From the NCBI GenBank assembly GCA_965112735.1, contig OZ218950.1, positions 5,704,001 to 5,768,000 on the forward strand: 64,000 nucleotides of DNA, written 5' to 3'. Both the position numbers and the translations under genes were made by a program. The first letter of the stretch is position 1; each line of letters begins with the position of its first letter. The notes below the pieces were generated by a model. It made no database searches and was not told where the DNA came from. It saw nothing but the letters and a program-made list of their open reading frames with translations. Source of the stretch: Phaeosaccion multiseriatum (Eukaryota > Ochrophyta, other classes). Shown here piece by piece: positions 21,858 through 32,308 of the stretch.

Positions 21858-24090
21858 ATGGCCTTCCGATGCACAAAGACTTCGTTCAAAATGATTCAAA
21901 TCCCAAGTCTCGGCTTTGTGATAAGATGGGCTTACTTGTGGGCGGTGCTACAGCGAGCGTTCGGGCCGCTGGGCGAACCAGCGAGGAGGCCCACGCCCAG
22001 CGGCGTGAGCAAGGTGTGCGGTCCGGAGCAGCAGCTCGGAGGCGTGAGGATGCAGCAGGACCCCTCGCACCCGCACTTCTCTCGCTTGCTGGGCTTAGCG
22101 TACGGTGTGAACTACGTCCTAGACTCTAGACTAGTGGACGCGGTGCCGAGCCAACCGGAGGACTTTACAGAGGTGGGTGTACAGGCTGAAACTCCAGCAG
22201 AATCTTTGTCTGCATGAAGGAGGAAAAGCGGCGAGAGGGGGGGGGGTGCGAGAGGGTAGGGGAGGCCTGTAGGTCCGTTGGATGTGCAGGCGCTGAGGGT
22301 CCGCTTCTAGACAATTTCTAGACGGTTGCAGCTTCCAAGGGGGGGGGATGGGCCGGCCGTTGGCCATGGTCTTGGCAGGTCTCTCGCGTCCTTCCTCATC
22401 CACTCCCCCTCCACTTTTACCAATGCATGCTGGCTCTCCGTGCCAAACACAGGTTTTGACAGTAGAGCTCGCTGACACGTGCCTTTGGGAGAGGGCCGGC
22501 CTCTCCAGCAACGCCACGACCGACGAAGACACAGCACTCCAAGCCCTGGAAAGTGCCGACGAGAGCAGCAGTGGCACTGGGAGCCAAGAGTACAGCAACA
22601 GCACTACCAATAGCACTGACAGCAGCCCCGAGGACGACAAAGAAGGCGAGGGGGGTGCAAGCTTTACCTTTACAGCCTACGCTGCCCCGGCCTTCGCCAA
22701 GCTGCACCGCCGATGGGGCATTAGTCCGGATGATCTCAAAGAGTCTTTCCGCTTGGACGGAGGGGCCGAGGCTGCGATGATTGAGTTTGCAGCCAACAGC
22801 AAGAGCTCGCAAGCCTTCTTCTTTACGCACGACGGACGGTTCATGATCAAGACGCAGGTAGATACAACAGCCAAGGCATTGCCCTGTATTTCCTCAAGCT
22901 CACTCACGTGTGACATTCCGTCCACCGAAGCGCCTCATGGATATCCCTCATGTTGCCCCTCCCTCCGTCCCTCGCCCCCCCCCTGCTACTCCTGGCCCTT
23001 CCTTCCCTCCCTCCGCTCCACTTCTCCCAATCCCCCCCCCCCCTCCCCCCTCCTCCTCTCAGTCCGAGTCGGAGCTGGCCTCGCTGCTTGAGTTCCTGCA
23101 TCCCTACGCCGATTACATGGACAAGCACCCCCGTTCCCTCATCACACACTTCGTGGGCGCATATCGAGTCACAAACAAGCAGACGGGCAGGTGCGTGCGT
23201 GGGTGCGTCGGTCCTGTTGTTCGGTAGAGTGTGGCAGCAGGGAAGCAGAGGCAGGCAGGGCCAGAAACAAGCGCGCCTGCAACAGACAGACAGGTAGCAG
23301 GAACGCGCCGACCATTATCTTCTATTCAAGTCTGCTAACTATGGCCCGTCGATTCCCCGGGTTTCACCCTACCCTTTCTCTCCCCTTGAATCTCCCTCCC
23401 TCCCTCCCTCCCTCCCTCCGTCTTTCTCTTGTCCCACCCCCGCCCACCACCCACCACAGGAGTGCCATCTTCTCCGTCACATCCAATGTATTCGCTACCG
23501 ACCTTCCCCTCCATTGGCGCTATGATCTCAAAGGCTCGACCGTGGGCAGAATGTGCTCTGAAGCCACTCGCACACAGCCAACGGCGGTGCTAAAGGACTT
23601 GGACCTGCAGGAAGGGGGGGTGCCCCTTCCGCTGGGGCCGAGTGTCAAGCAGGCGCTCATGAAGCAGTTGGAGGAGGACTCTGCTTTCCTCAAGGAGCAT
23701 CGACTCATGGATTACAGCCTCCTTGTAGGCATGCACACACCCGGCACGGGCAAGAAGGGCAAGGGCAGGGGCATGGAAGGTGGGGGACGAAGACGAAGCT
23801 GGGGCCCCAAGCGGCGAAGGGAAGAGAGGAGACGCCAGGACAAGGAGCAGCAGCGGCAGCAGAAGCAGGAGGCAAAGCTTCGAAGCGACACTCCTTGGGC
23901 GGGGTTGGTGGGGTCTGGAGGGGAGGTTATGTACATGGGTGTGATCGACGTGTTGCAGCGGTACACGCTCAGGAAGGGGCTGGAGGCCAAGCTCAAGGGC
24001 GTCATATACGATGCACACAACATTTCGTCCGTGCCTCCCGAGGAGTACCAACAGCGCTTCCTCCACTTTATCGACGCCAACTCAGAGTAG
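21858..24090 (+). CDS. Phosphatidylinositol-4-phosphate 5-kinase family protein
   Basis: Phosphorylates phosphoinositides at membranes. Model: 21858-22172, 22453-22857, 23063-23190, 23460-24090; 492 aa. Seen: SQAFFFTHDGRFMIKT (ATP-binding Lys), LLEFLHPYADYMDKHPRSLI, the DLKGS motif in RYDLKGSTVGR (~305), EHRLMDYSLLVGMH (~370), VMYMGVIDVLQRYTLRKGLEAKLKG and ISSVPPEEYQQRFLHFI. No MORN, TM or FYVE domain; the protein is essentially the kinase core. Two insertions stand out: an acidic Ser/Thr/Asn-rich loop (22540-22660) and a very basic Lys/Arg/Gln insert (23740-23890) between MDYSLL and the GVID metal-binding motif. The first exon lacks clear homology before LLGLAYGVNYVLDSR, so the start is uncertain. 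Confidence 0.87.
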
Positions 24091-25182
24091 TGAGGAGGAC
24101 AGGGGGCCATAAGGGCCCAGGACCGGAGCCAGCACAGGGCTGGAGGGAGGACACAAAGACAGGAGCTGTATTGGGACGAGAGACTAGAAAGGAGAGGGCG
24201 AAGTGGATCACGGGAGCTATGGAGGGCCTGCTCAGGCAAGGTCAGGAATCAGGCATGCATGCAATGTACTGCTCGGCTTCCTTGTGTGGTGCAGGAAGGG
24301 AGCAGCGACAATGTGTCGGATCACCCCCACACACACACACACACATCTTCTCCCCTTCTCGTCCATCCATTACCCCCTCGCCTTGGTGAGTGGGAAGCTT
24401 TGCCTCTCCGCCACCGCACCTTGGAGGCGAGTGAGTGAGTGAGCTGTGGAGGGAGGGAACGGATCTACCGCTATCTGGAAGGACAGCCGATGCCGCCCCA
24501 CTCTGTCGTCGGCAGAGAATGTTGGCAGATCTCCTCTCAGAGACTGAGGGGAGGAGGGAGGTGCGCTGTCTTGTCGAGGGCATGAAGTGCCGATCAATCT
24601 TTTGAGACATTTGAGAACAGAGAGTGACGAAAGACGCAAGCAAGGGGGGGAAGGTCAAGGGAGCGACAGCGACCACCAAGGCCCCACCTGGGCAACAGAG
24701 AAGGGAGAGAAAGAGCAGCAAGAGTAAGAGGCGGAGGACCACCTATGCTACACTGAGCCATCTGTGAGGAGCTTGGGCTGGCAGGGCAGGGCAGACAGGC
24801 AAGACAGGCAAGCATTGAAGGCATAAAAGTCGAAGGAGGAGCAGCAGTAGGAGGCAGCGGGAGGCAAGGAGGGGGCATGCGTCGCCTTGGGCGCCAATGT
24901 CCCCCGTCTGTGGTGGTGGGGCGCTTTTCCCCAAGGCGTCTGGTTAGCCTGTCCAGACTACTCGGCGTTGAGGGTTGAGGCAGAGCCTACTACAGGCGGT
25001 GGCCAAGCCCAACCGTCCGGTGTGGCAGCAGCAGTGCTCAGCTGCGGCGTCTTTGTGTCTGTACAAGGGTCGTTTTCTATTCTCGTTTTTGTGTTTTAGA
25101 CCTGCTGCCCCCCTCCCACTCAACCCGGCGATTACAACTCTCATAATCATGGACAGAAATCATTGACATCCACACAAAGTAA
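24091..25182. other. Convergent intergenic region, no gene seen
   Basis: About 1.1 kb between the PIP5K and BBS4 stop codons. It has a short (CA)n at 24330-24345 and purine-rich stretches; no conserved frame. Confidence 0.55.
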
Positions 25183-25837
25183 CTACAGAGCGCTGCTTTC
25201 CAAGGCCGCTTTGAGGGAGGCCGCCAGGGGCTCTACATCAGGGTCCATCTCGTCCTTGTCCTCCAGCAAGTCCACAAGCTCCTTGTATCGGGCATAGTGC
25301 TCCACCGCCCTCTCCGGCTCGTCGTGGCTGAAGAGCGTGACAGCAAAGTTGAGGTGCACGAGGTAGTCCTCGTCCAGCTCGATGGCCTTCTTGAACGCGC
25401 TGAGGGGAGGGAGGGGGGAAGGAGGGAGGGAAGGGTTAACTCAGGCGCATACGCATACCTGCAGGCTTACGAACCCTATACGGTATACAATTACACGCTA
25501 CCTGCAGCAGTTTTCAAAGTCGTCGAGGCGGCTCAGAGTAACGGCAAGGTACATGTAGCTCGAGGCAAAGTCGGGCTTCATGTTTATGCTCGCGCTGATG
25601 TAATGGAACGCACTCGCCAGCTGGTCCGTGCGGAGATGCACAATGCCGAGATTGTAGCAAATGATCCACTCAAAGGGGTCCAAATAGAGAGCGCGTTTGA
25701 GACACGCCACCGCCGCGACGAAACGCCCCTTGCCGAAGAAGCACATACCAATGTTGTTCCAAAGTTGGGCATTGTTGGGAGTCTGCACCGCTGCCACACG
25801 GTACTTTACAAGGGCCACGTCCATGTCCTGCTCGAAT

Positions 25838-25877
<40 letters not shown>

Positions 25878-27650
25878 TGCGTGGGTGTGTGTGGGTGTGT
25901 GTGTGTGAGAGAGAGTGTGTGTGTGTGAGTGTGTGTGGGTGAGTAAGTGTGTATGTGCGTGTGTATGGGAGCAGCATCCCCCAGGAGTAGTTCAATCGTG
26001 CCCTCGTGGTAAGCTCTCTCCCTTCCTCCCCCCCCTCTCTCCTTCCCACCCTCCCCCTTAGCGCTCACCACACACATGCATGCCCTGCCCCTTACCTGAT
26101 TGTCCTGAATGATGCTCCCTGCAGCCAAGATCGTCTTTGGGTTCCTAGGGTCGTGTGTGAGACTGTTGCCCAAGAATTCAAAGGCCTTATTGTTCTCTCC
26201 CAGGCGAAGGTACACGAGGCCGATGGTCGTCAGCATCTCCGGATTCTCGGGCGAGAACTCTAGTGCTTCCTGGTACACGGCCAGCGCAGATCTGAGCAAG
26301 CACCCACCGCAAGTGGGGAGGGAGGGAGCGGGTGGGGGATGAGAGGGGGGGAAGACCGGCTCATAGTAAGACAAATAGCGCAAGTGGGTGCTTCCCTACG
26401 GGGATTGGGCGAGTGGTGCGAAAGAGGGAAGTTCCATCGACCAGAGATTCTGATGAATCTCAATGAAGCGACGACTCTGGAGTATCACACGATGGCAAAC
26501 GATCACGAGGGCCGAGGGAACACTTCCTCCGCCCTTTTTCACATGTCTCTCTCTGTCTTCCTCTCTTTCTCTGTCCCCCTGTCTCTCTCTCTCTGTCTCC
26601 CCCTCTCGCCCTCCTCTCTCACCCTCTCTCCCTCCCTCCCCACTCACTTGTAATCGTCCTTGAGCTGAAACACTTTGCCGAGCTGCATGAAAGTGGCGTC
26701 GTGCCTGGAGATGTTGTTGGCCGCTTCGAAGCTCTGCACGGCGGAGTCAAACTGCTTCAGGTACGTATAGCACAGCCCTGCACGATGCACACACACACAT
26801 ACACACAAATGGAGAATGGTAAAAGAGAGCCTCGGCCGCTCGCTTGGCAGATTGGAGCAGGAAAGCATACAGGCAACCCTGAATTCAGAATGCAGCCCCA
26901 AGATTTCCGTGCCAAAGGTGAGCACCCAAGCCGCAAGAGGTGTCGATGCTCACTCCCGTACCTTTGTTGTGCTCCACCTCCCAATCGTCTGGGTCGAGTT
27001 TGGCGGCTTCGTCGTACAGCTCAATGGCGTGCTTGTGCTTGCCCAGCAAGTACAGGCACCGCCCCACCTGCTTCAGGTTGGCCGTGTTGTGCGGGTTCAA
27101 GCATGTTGCAGCTTGGAAGAGGGCCAGCGAGTCCTGGATGCGCCCCTCTGTGCGCCGAATGAGAGCTGCACGTGTTTACAAGAGTGTGCGTTGCGCGTGT
27201 GAAGGCGTGAGGGTGGCGGTTTGGGAGTCGGCGCGATGAACCTTTCGAGGTCAGGTCAGGCCCCAACCTGCCACAGGGTCAAAGAAAGCTCTAGCTCCGC
27301 GAAAGCATGGTCACTATTGCGGCATGCTAGGAAGAGGAAGAGGTACTGAAATCGGGTGGGCAAGAAACGGTTCAGGAAAATCAATGACTGGCGCTGTTCT
27401 CCCCTGCCACCCCAGAAAATCTCTCCTCCTCCTCCTCCTTCTCCTCCTCCCGCCCCCCCCCCTCCTTTCCTGCCGAGCCGAAAGTGGACGCACCTTTCAC
27501 GTACAAGGCGTACTCGCATAGCCCCTCTGTCTCCTTCAGCCTTTTCTCGATGACCCTGAGGCACTCGTCGTACTCCTGCTGCACGAAGTGGTGGTGGATG
27601 AGCCAGTTGTCCTGCTCGCCGATCCCCACCTCCTCGCCAGCCTCGGACAT
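25183..27650 (-). CDS. BBS4: BBS4, BBSome TPR subunit
   Basis: BBS4 is a TPR scaffold of the BBSome, which moves membrane cargo in cilia. Model: 27650-27494, 27165-26962, 26777-26648, 26291-26096, 25827-25502, 25399-25183; 409 aa, in frame. Similarity to animal BBS4 is extensive and collinear: [135 protein letters not shown]. It keeps the TPR core but lacks the Ser/Pro-rich tail of the ~519-aa human protein. Its presence implies a ciliated stage or a recently lost one. Confidence 0.93.
25840..25950. repeat. (GT)n with GA interruptions in BBS4 intron
   Basis: Dinucleotide array in the 25828-26095 intron, beginning next to the 3' splice site. Confidence 0.9.
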
Positions 27651-27903
27651 TACCCCGCCGCTACTTCCCCGAGGTCTCCTCCTCCCTCGGCGTGTGATAT
27701 CCACCTTTGACCCCTATCCTACGCGTGCATCGCTTTCTTTTCTTCTCACACGTTACGGCCTGCTTTACGCTTTACTATTAGGCGAGGCAGGATGGCACCC
27801 GACTCACCTTTTTCTTGTGCGCAACAATCAAGCAGAAAGAAACGCTGCTCGATGTGTTGACAACCCATTCAATCCGCTAGAGACACCCCCAAGGCTGGCC
27901 GCA

Positions 27904-28449
27904 ATGTCCAACGCTTCTCTTGCCGCGACCAAAACCCACAGCATGCTGATGGGAAGTGTTTTGGACTTCCTGGGCGGGGGTGGAGGATGTGGAGGGCTTC
28001 CAGCGGAGCGTGGAGGCAAGAAGGACGAGCCAGGGGCAGCAAAAGCATTAGGAGGGGAGAAAAGAGAGCGTGTAGGAAGGGGGGAGTCGATCGCGGGGGG
28101 TGCCTCGTCGGAAAGATGCAACGGGGCAGGAGAGAGCAGCCCGGCGCAAGGGGAGGACCAGGGAGGGGAACATGGGAGTAAGGGAGGCGCAAGGATGCAG
28201 AGTAACGGGGTTGCTGAAACCAACCGAGAAGGAGGGGCGACAGAAGCGTCGCTGAGGAATGTAAGTAGTAGTTTAAAGAGGAAGATGGAGGAGTTCGAGA
28301 AGGATGGGGTAGCGGGGAGCTTGGCGCTCCTCGGCCTCGACCGCAAGAGGAGAAGGAAGCCGAGAGAGGAGGTGGCCGTAAAGGAAGAACGAAACGGGCG
28401 AACAAACGGGTACGCGCCCGGAGCAAGTGACAAGGAGGAAGGGGAGTAA
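27904..28449 (+). CDS. Hypothetical basic, nuclear-type protein
   Basis: Possible 181-aa protein, divergent from BBS4. It starts MSNASLAATKTHSMLMGSVLDFLGG, then a Gly/Glu/Lys-rich middle and a charged C-terminus (SLKRKMEEFEKDG, LLGLDRKRRRKPREE) with nuclear-localisation-like clusters. The opposite frame is also open because of composition, so coding status rests on the helical, charged termini. Upstream exons are possible. Confidence 0.4.
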   Translation: MSNASLAATKTHSMLMGSVLDFLGGGGGCGGLPAERGGKKDEPGAAKALGGEKRERVGRGESIAGGASSERCNGAGESSPAQGEDQGGEHGSKGGARMQSNGVAETNREGGATEASLRNVSSSLKRKMEEFEKDGVAGSLALLGLDRKRRRKPREEVAVKEERNGRTNGYAPGASDKEEGE

Positions 28450-28664
28450 AGCCCCCCCCCTCTGTGTACATAGTACTTTCTGTAAAGCAGGGCGGATAGT
28501 CAGACGCGTCTGAGAAGGCATTGCTGCACTTCGCAACACGAAGGAAGACAAGAAGCTCACGGAGTACAACTCCAGTCTAGAATTGAAGCTCAGACATCTT
28601 ATTGAGCCACATGGCAAGAAGGTGTGGCCGTGCGTTGAGACGGCGACATCCGTAGTCTCCAAGC

Positions 28665-30255
28665 TCAAAATATGATGGCTCTTTTGTCCCGTTTCTTCTG
28701 CTTTTTCCTGGCCTTCTGTGGAAGACACGGATGGTCGGCACGTTCCCCCTCCCCATTGTGAACCTGTTCTGCCCCTCTCTGAAGCTGCTCCTTCGCTTCC
28801 TCGCGGCCCTCTCCTCCTCCTCCTTCTCCTCCTCCTCCGGGCCTCACCCCGGTCTCATCAGCCCCGCTGTCATCCTCGCAGCTTCCCCCCCCCCCCTCCT
28901 CTGCGACCGCGGCCTGTTCTCTTGTGCTTTTGTGTCTGCCCTGCTCTCTCTGACGAGCCAGCGCCTCCATAGCAACTCGAACCTCTTTCGAGCGTAGCAG
29001 CGCTTCTACATCTGCTCTTGGCGCCAGCTGCATCTGCGGCACTCCTTCCCCTCCCTCCCCTCCTCCTCCTGCAGCAGCATTGGCAGCCGCAGCAGCAGCA
29101 GCAGCAGCCATGGATTCCTTGGCTTGCTGCAGCACCCGCAACAATTCGAGCTGCCCCACCGGCTGCGCCACCACCGCCACCGTGCCACCTTCCCGGGCCT
29201 GCCGTTGCAACATGCCCTCCAAGCCTGCGCCGCGGCGGAAGCTCCCCTTGGCAAGCTCGACACTGAGCGGTGCCTCCCTAAGAGCCCGCAGGGCAGCATC
29301 GACGCCACCCTCCCTCTCGCGCTGCAGCCTGGAAGCCCTCTCGCCCCTCAAGTACTCGTCCCCAGGCTCGGGCGCTGTCCTACCCGCTCCTTCCCGTTCT
29401 TGTTCTTCTTGGCGTCCGGCAGTGGTAGCAGCAACTGCATCAGCAGCAAGTGCCGCCGCCTCGGAAGCATCAGTACCCACACCAGTGCTCCCCCCCAGCC
29501 CGCCCGTCGTCCTGCCCTCCTCTGCGGCCAGTCTACTGAGCGCTGCATCAATGTCTGCAAGGCGCTGTTCATCCTCGGGTCCCGGTCCATACCGCGCCAT
29601 CTCCGCCCAGACACCTTGCGGAGACGACGGCTCCTGGTTCCCATTGCCGCCTGCGCCTCCTGCCCCCCCACTGCTGCCTGCCCCTCCTTCGTCGTCTGCC
29701 AGCAGCCGGGCGATGAAGGCCTCTTGCTCCTCGCTGCATCTCCTCCGTCCTGTCGCGGCGGCCTCGACATTCTCAGCCAAAAAGTCGCGCTTCTGTGTCT
29801 CGCTACCGCGGTTGCTTGCAGGGGCATCCCCTCTTACCGTCGATGGCGATGAGGACGACGCCACCGACGCTTGGCTCTGATCACACTTTCTTCGGCGACC
29901 TTCGGGCCCTCCCCGAGCCCTATCTTTTCTGCTTCGCTTACTGTTGCTCCTGCTCCTACTGTTGCTGCTGCTACTCCCACGGGCCCTCTCCCCATCCCCA
30001 TCTCCATCCAGGCTCTTCTCGGACGCCTGGGACGCCAAGCCTGACCCTCGCTTCTCCCCAAAGCGCTGCGTCAAGAAAGCCCTCCCGCTGCTGTCCTTGG
30101 TGTCCGAGCTTCGCTGGCTCGTCGCACTACTCCTCGCACTCGCCGTGCTATGCACGCTGCCCACACTGCGAGCACTGCGGGCGGAGGGGAGGCCCTCTTC
30201 TATTGCCCGCTCATCCGCCTCACGCTGCCGCCGCCCCTGCTGACTCTGCTCAGAA

Positions 30256-30287
<32 letters not shown>

Positions 30288-31739
30288 ATGATGATCATCA
30301 TCATCATACTCTTCTTCCCCTCCCCCCCCTTGGCTAAAGGCCGAGCGTGCGTCTGTCAAGGCTTCCGAGCTGGCGTACAGATCTGAGTCCGCAATGGACC
30401 TCGGCGATGCCCGGCCTGCTGCTGTGCCCCCCGACCTAGCCTTTGCTCGACCAGTGCTTGTACCTGTACTCCGGCTTGAGGCCTTGGACTCGAACTCTCT
30501 CTCGGCTGCTGCCGCTCCTGCTGCTGCCGCTGCTTCTCTCGCTTCGCCTGCTGCTGCTGCTGCTGCTGCTGCTGCCACTGCGGATGCCCTCACATTCCGC
30601 AGGCGTTCCGTCTTCCTAGCTAGCTTAAAGTCAAGCTCTCTGATCTTGGCCAAGCCCAGCCTGAGCTTCTCCTCGTCCGTCTGCTCATCCACGAACATGC
30701 CCTTGTACCGTGCATACGGCCCCATGCGATCGATACCCTCTTGTAGCAGATACCTTGCCCAAGGGGCAGGAGGGGCTTTGGCCTCTCCCTCCCCCTCCTG
30801 CGCCTCGTCCTGCTGGTGCTGATGCTTGCCTCTTTTCCGGTGCCGGGCCTGCGTCTCCCGCGGTCTCTGTTGCCCATCTTGCTGCTGCTGCTCTTTGCTG
30901 TCTCCTGCTTCGTCAACGGCTCCTGTGTCGTCCGCAGCGATGTCCTCCCTTCCCATCATAGAGACGATGTGATCAAACCGCTGAGGAAAGAGGACTGTCT
31001 TCTCGCCCTCCTCGTCCACTCTGTCCTTCACGCCCGCTAGGTACGTGCTGAGCTCGCCCCTCAAGACTGCCGACTCTTGATCGGCCGACAGGGCTTCTGC
31101 AAGCAAGGACGCCAGAGCGTCTCGGCCAGAGGGCAGGCCTTCTTCTTGGGACGGAGCAGGAGCGGTGGGACTAGAATGAGCGGAGGGTACGGGAAGTGGG
31201 GGTGGTGTTGGCGGCTGTCCATACTGCTCCTGCTGCTCCGGGTGAGGCTGTTTCTCCTGCTCCCGCCGCCGCCGCCGTCGCCCCTGCTGCCGCCGCCCCT
31301 GCTGCTTAAGTAGAGGCGACTGTATTCGTTCTACACCACCCGTGTGCAGCGGAGCCAATGCACTATCCATTTCCGCCTTCCTCACCCCACTCCCTACGCT
31401 CCCTTCGTTACGTTGGCATTCGTGCCCCTCCTCTTTCCCCCAGACGGTGCGCTCTGCCGCTTCCATGGCGTGAGCTTCCTCAGCCTCGTAGTCGCGATCG
31501 AAGTCGGCAGGAGGAGCTCGTGCCCGTCGCCTGCTTTGGCTCTCTCCATCTCTGCTGCTCGCCCGAGTCACTGGGTGCTGATCGCAATCTTGCAAGTGGT
31601 CCATAAAGAAAGTCTCTTCTTCCTTCTGTTGCTGGCGACCTCGGCTCGGCACTCGCACCACGACCCTACCACTGCTGCTGCTCCCGGTGCTACGTGCACT
31701 TCCGCAGCGAGAGGAGGAGCTGGTCCAGCTGGAGAGCAT
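28665..31739 (-). CDS. Large low-complexity/coiled-coil protein, unknown
   Basis: Single uninterrupted 1024-codon frame from ATG 31739. Most is Glu/Gln/Arg/Ser/Ala-rich, with a poly-Asp/His/Gln run near 30255-30310 and poly-Ala runs. Short ordered-looking segments stand out: RFDHIVSMMGREDI, LLQEGIDRMGPYARYKGMFV followed by DEEKLRLGLAKIRELDFKLA, LADIDAALSRLAAEEG, SVELAKGSFRRGAGLEGML. The central motif faintly recalls FSIP1-type (fibrous-sheath-interacting) proteins, but I cannot confirm this. Trinucleotide bias opens all frames here, so the exact extent is less sure than the ordered segments. It lies near BBS4; a ciliary role is speculation. Confidence 0.6.
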
Positions 31740-32308
31740 CGGGAGGAGAGGAGGAGGAGGGGGGGGGGGATCATAACAGTTACGAGGATTGTGCGACTCA
31801 CGCTCCTTCCCTTCCCCTCCACGCTTTGTCGAACGTACCTAGAGCTCGAGAGAGGCCGCTCTCCATCGTCTCGGGGGAGCACTTCCATTCCTACCGATTC
31901 ACACCGCAAGCAAGGCGCAGGGTTTGATCAGTCGAAACTGCGACCTAAAAGTAAACAGAAGAGAAATGTATATCCCCCCGGGGACGTCCACAACACCCCC
32001 TCCCTGACACAAGAACGCTGCGCAGCTCGCAAGGAGCAGCAGTAGCAAGCGTTATATATCGAAGATATCAGGAGAAGCAAGCGAAGCTTCACGCATAGGC
32101 GTCTTTTTCTCTTTTTGTGACGCCGATCTCTAATTCACCGAGTTGTAATAATTTGGGCCCCCCCCCGTTGGCTCGTCGGGGAGCTGGTGCAGCGCCGCAG
32201 AGGTCTTGGACGCGGTGGGGATTGTAGTGGTGGGAAAGGAAGACAAGGGAGTGCGGATTTCATCTGCGTGTTACTGGTTTTGGGGGCGGGTCCGAGTGTT
32301 CTGAGGAA
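31740..32308. promoter_or_regulatory. Divergent intergenic region
   Basis: 570 bp between the coiled-coil protein (minus) and the DOMON protein (plus). An AT-richer patch at 32040-32155 may be promoter. A signal-peptide exon for the DOMON protein could also hide here; I found none that splices convincingly. Confidence 0.4.

Noticed and set aside
29080-29880. Plus-strand 266-codon Ala/Ser/Pro frame
   Set aside because: Antisense of the Gln/Ala-rich minus-strand gene; codon-biased shadow without motifs.
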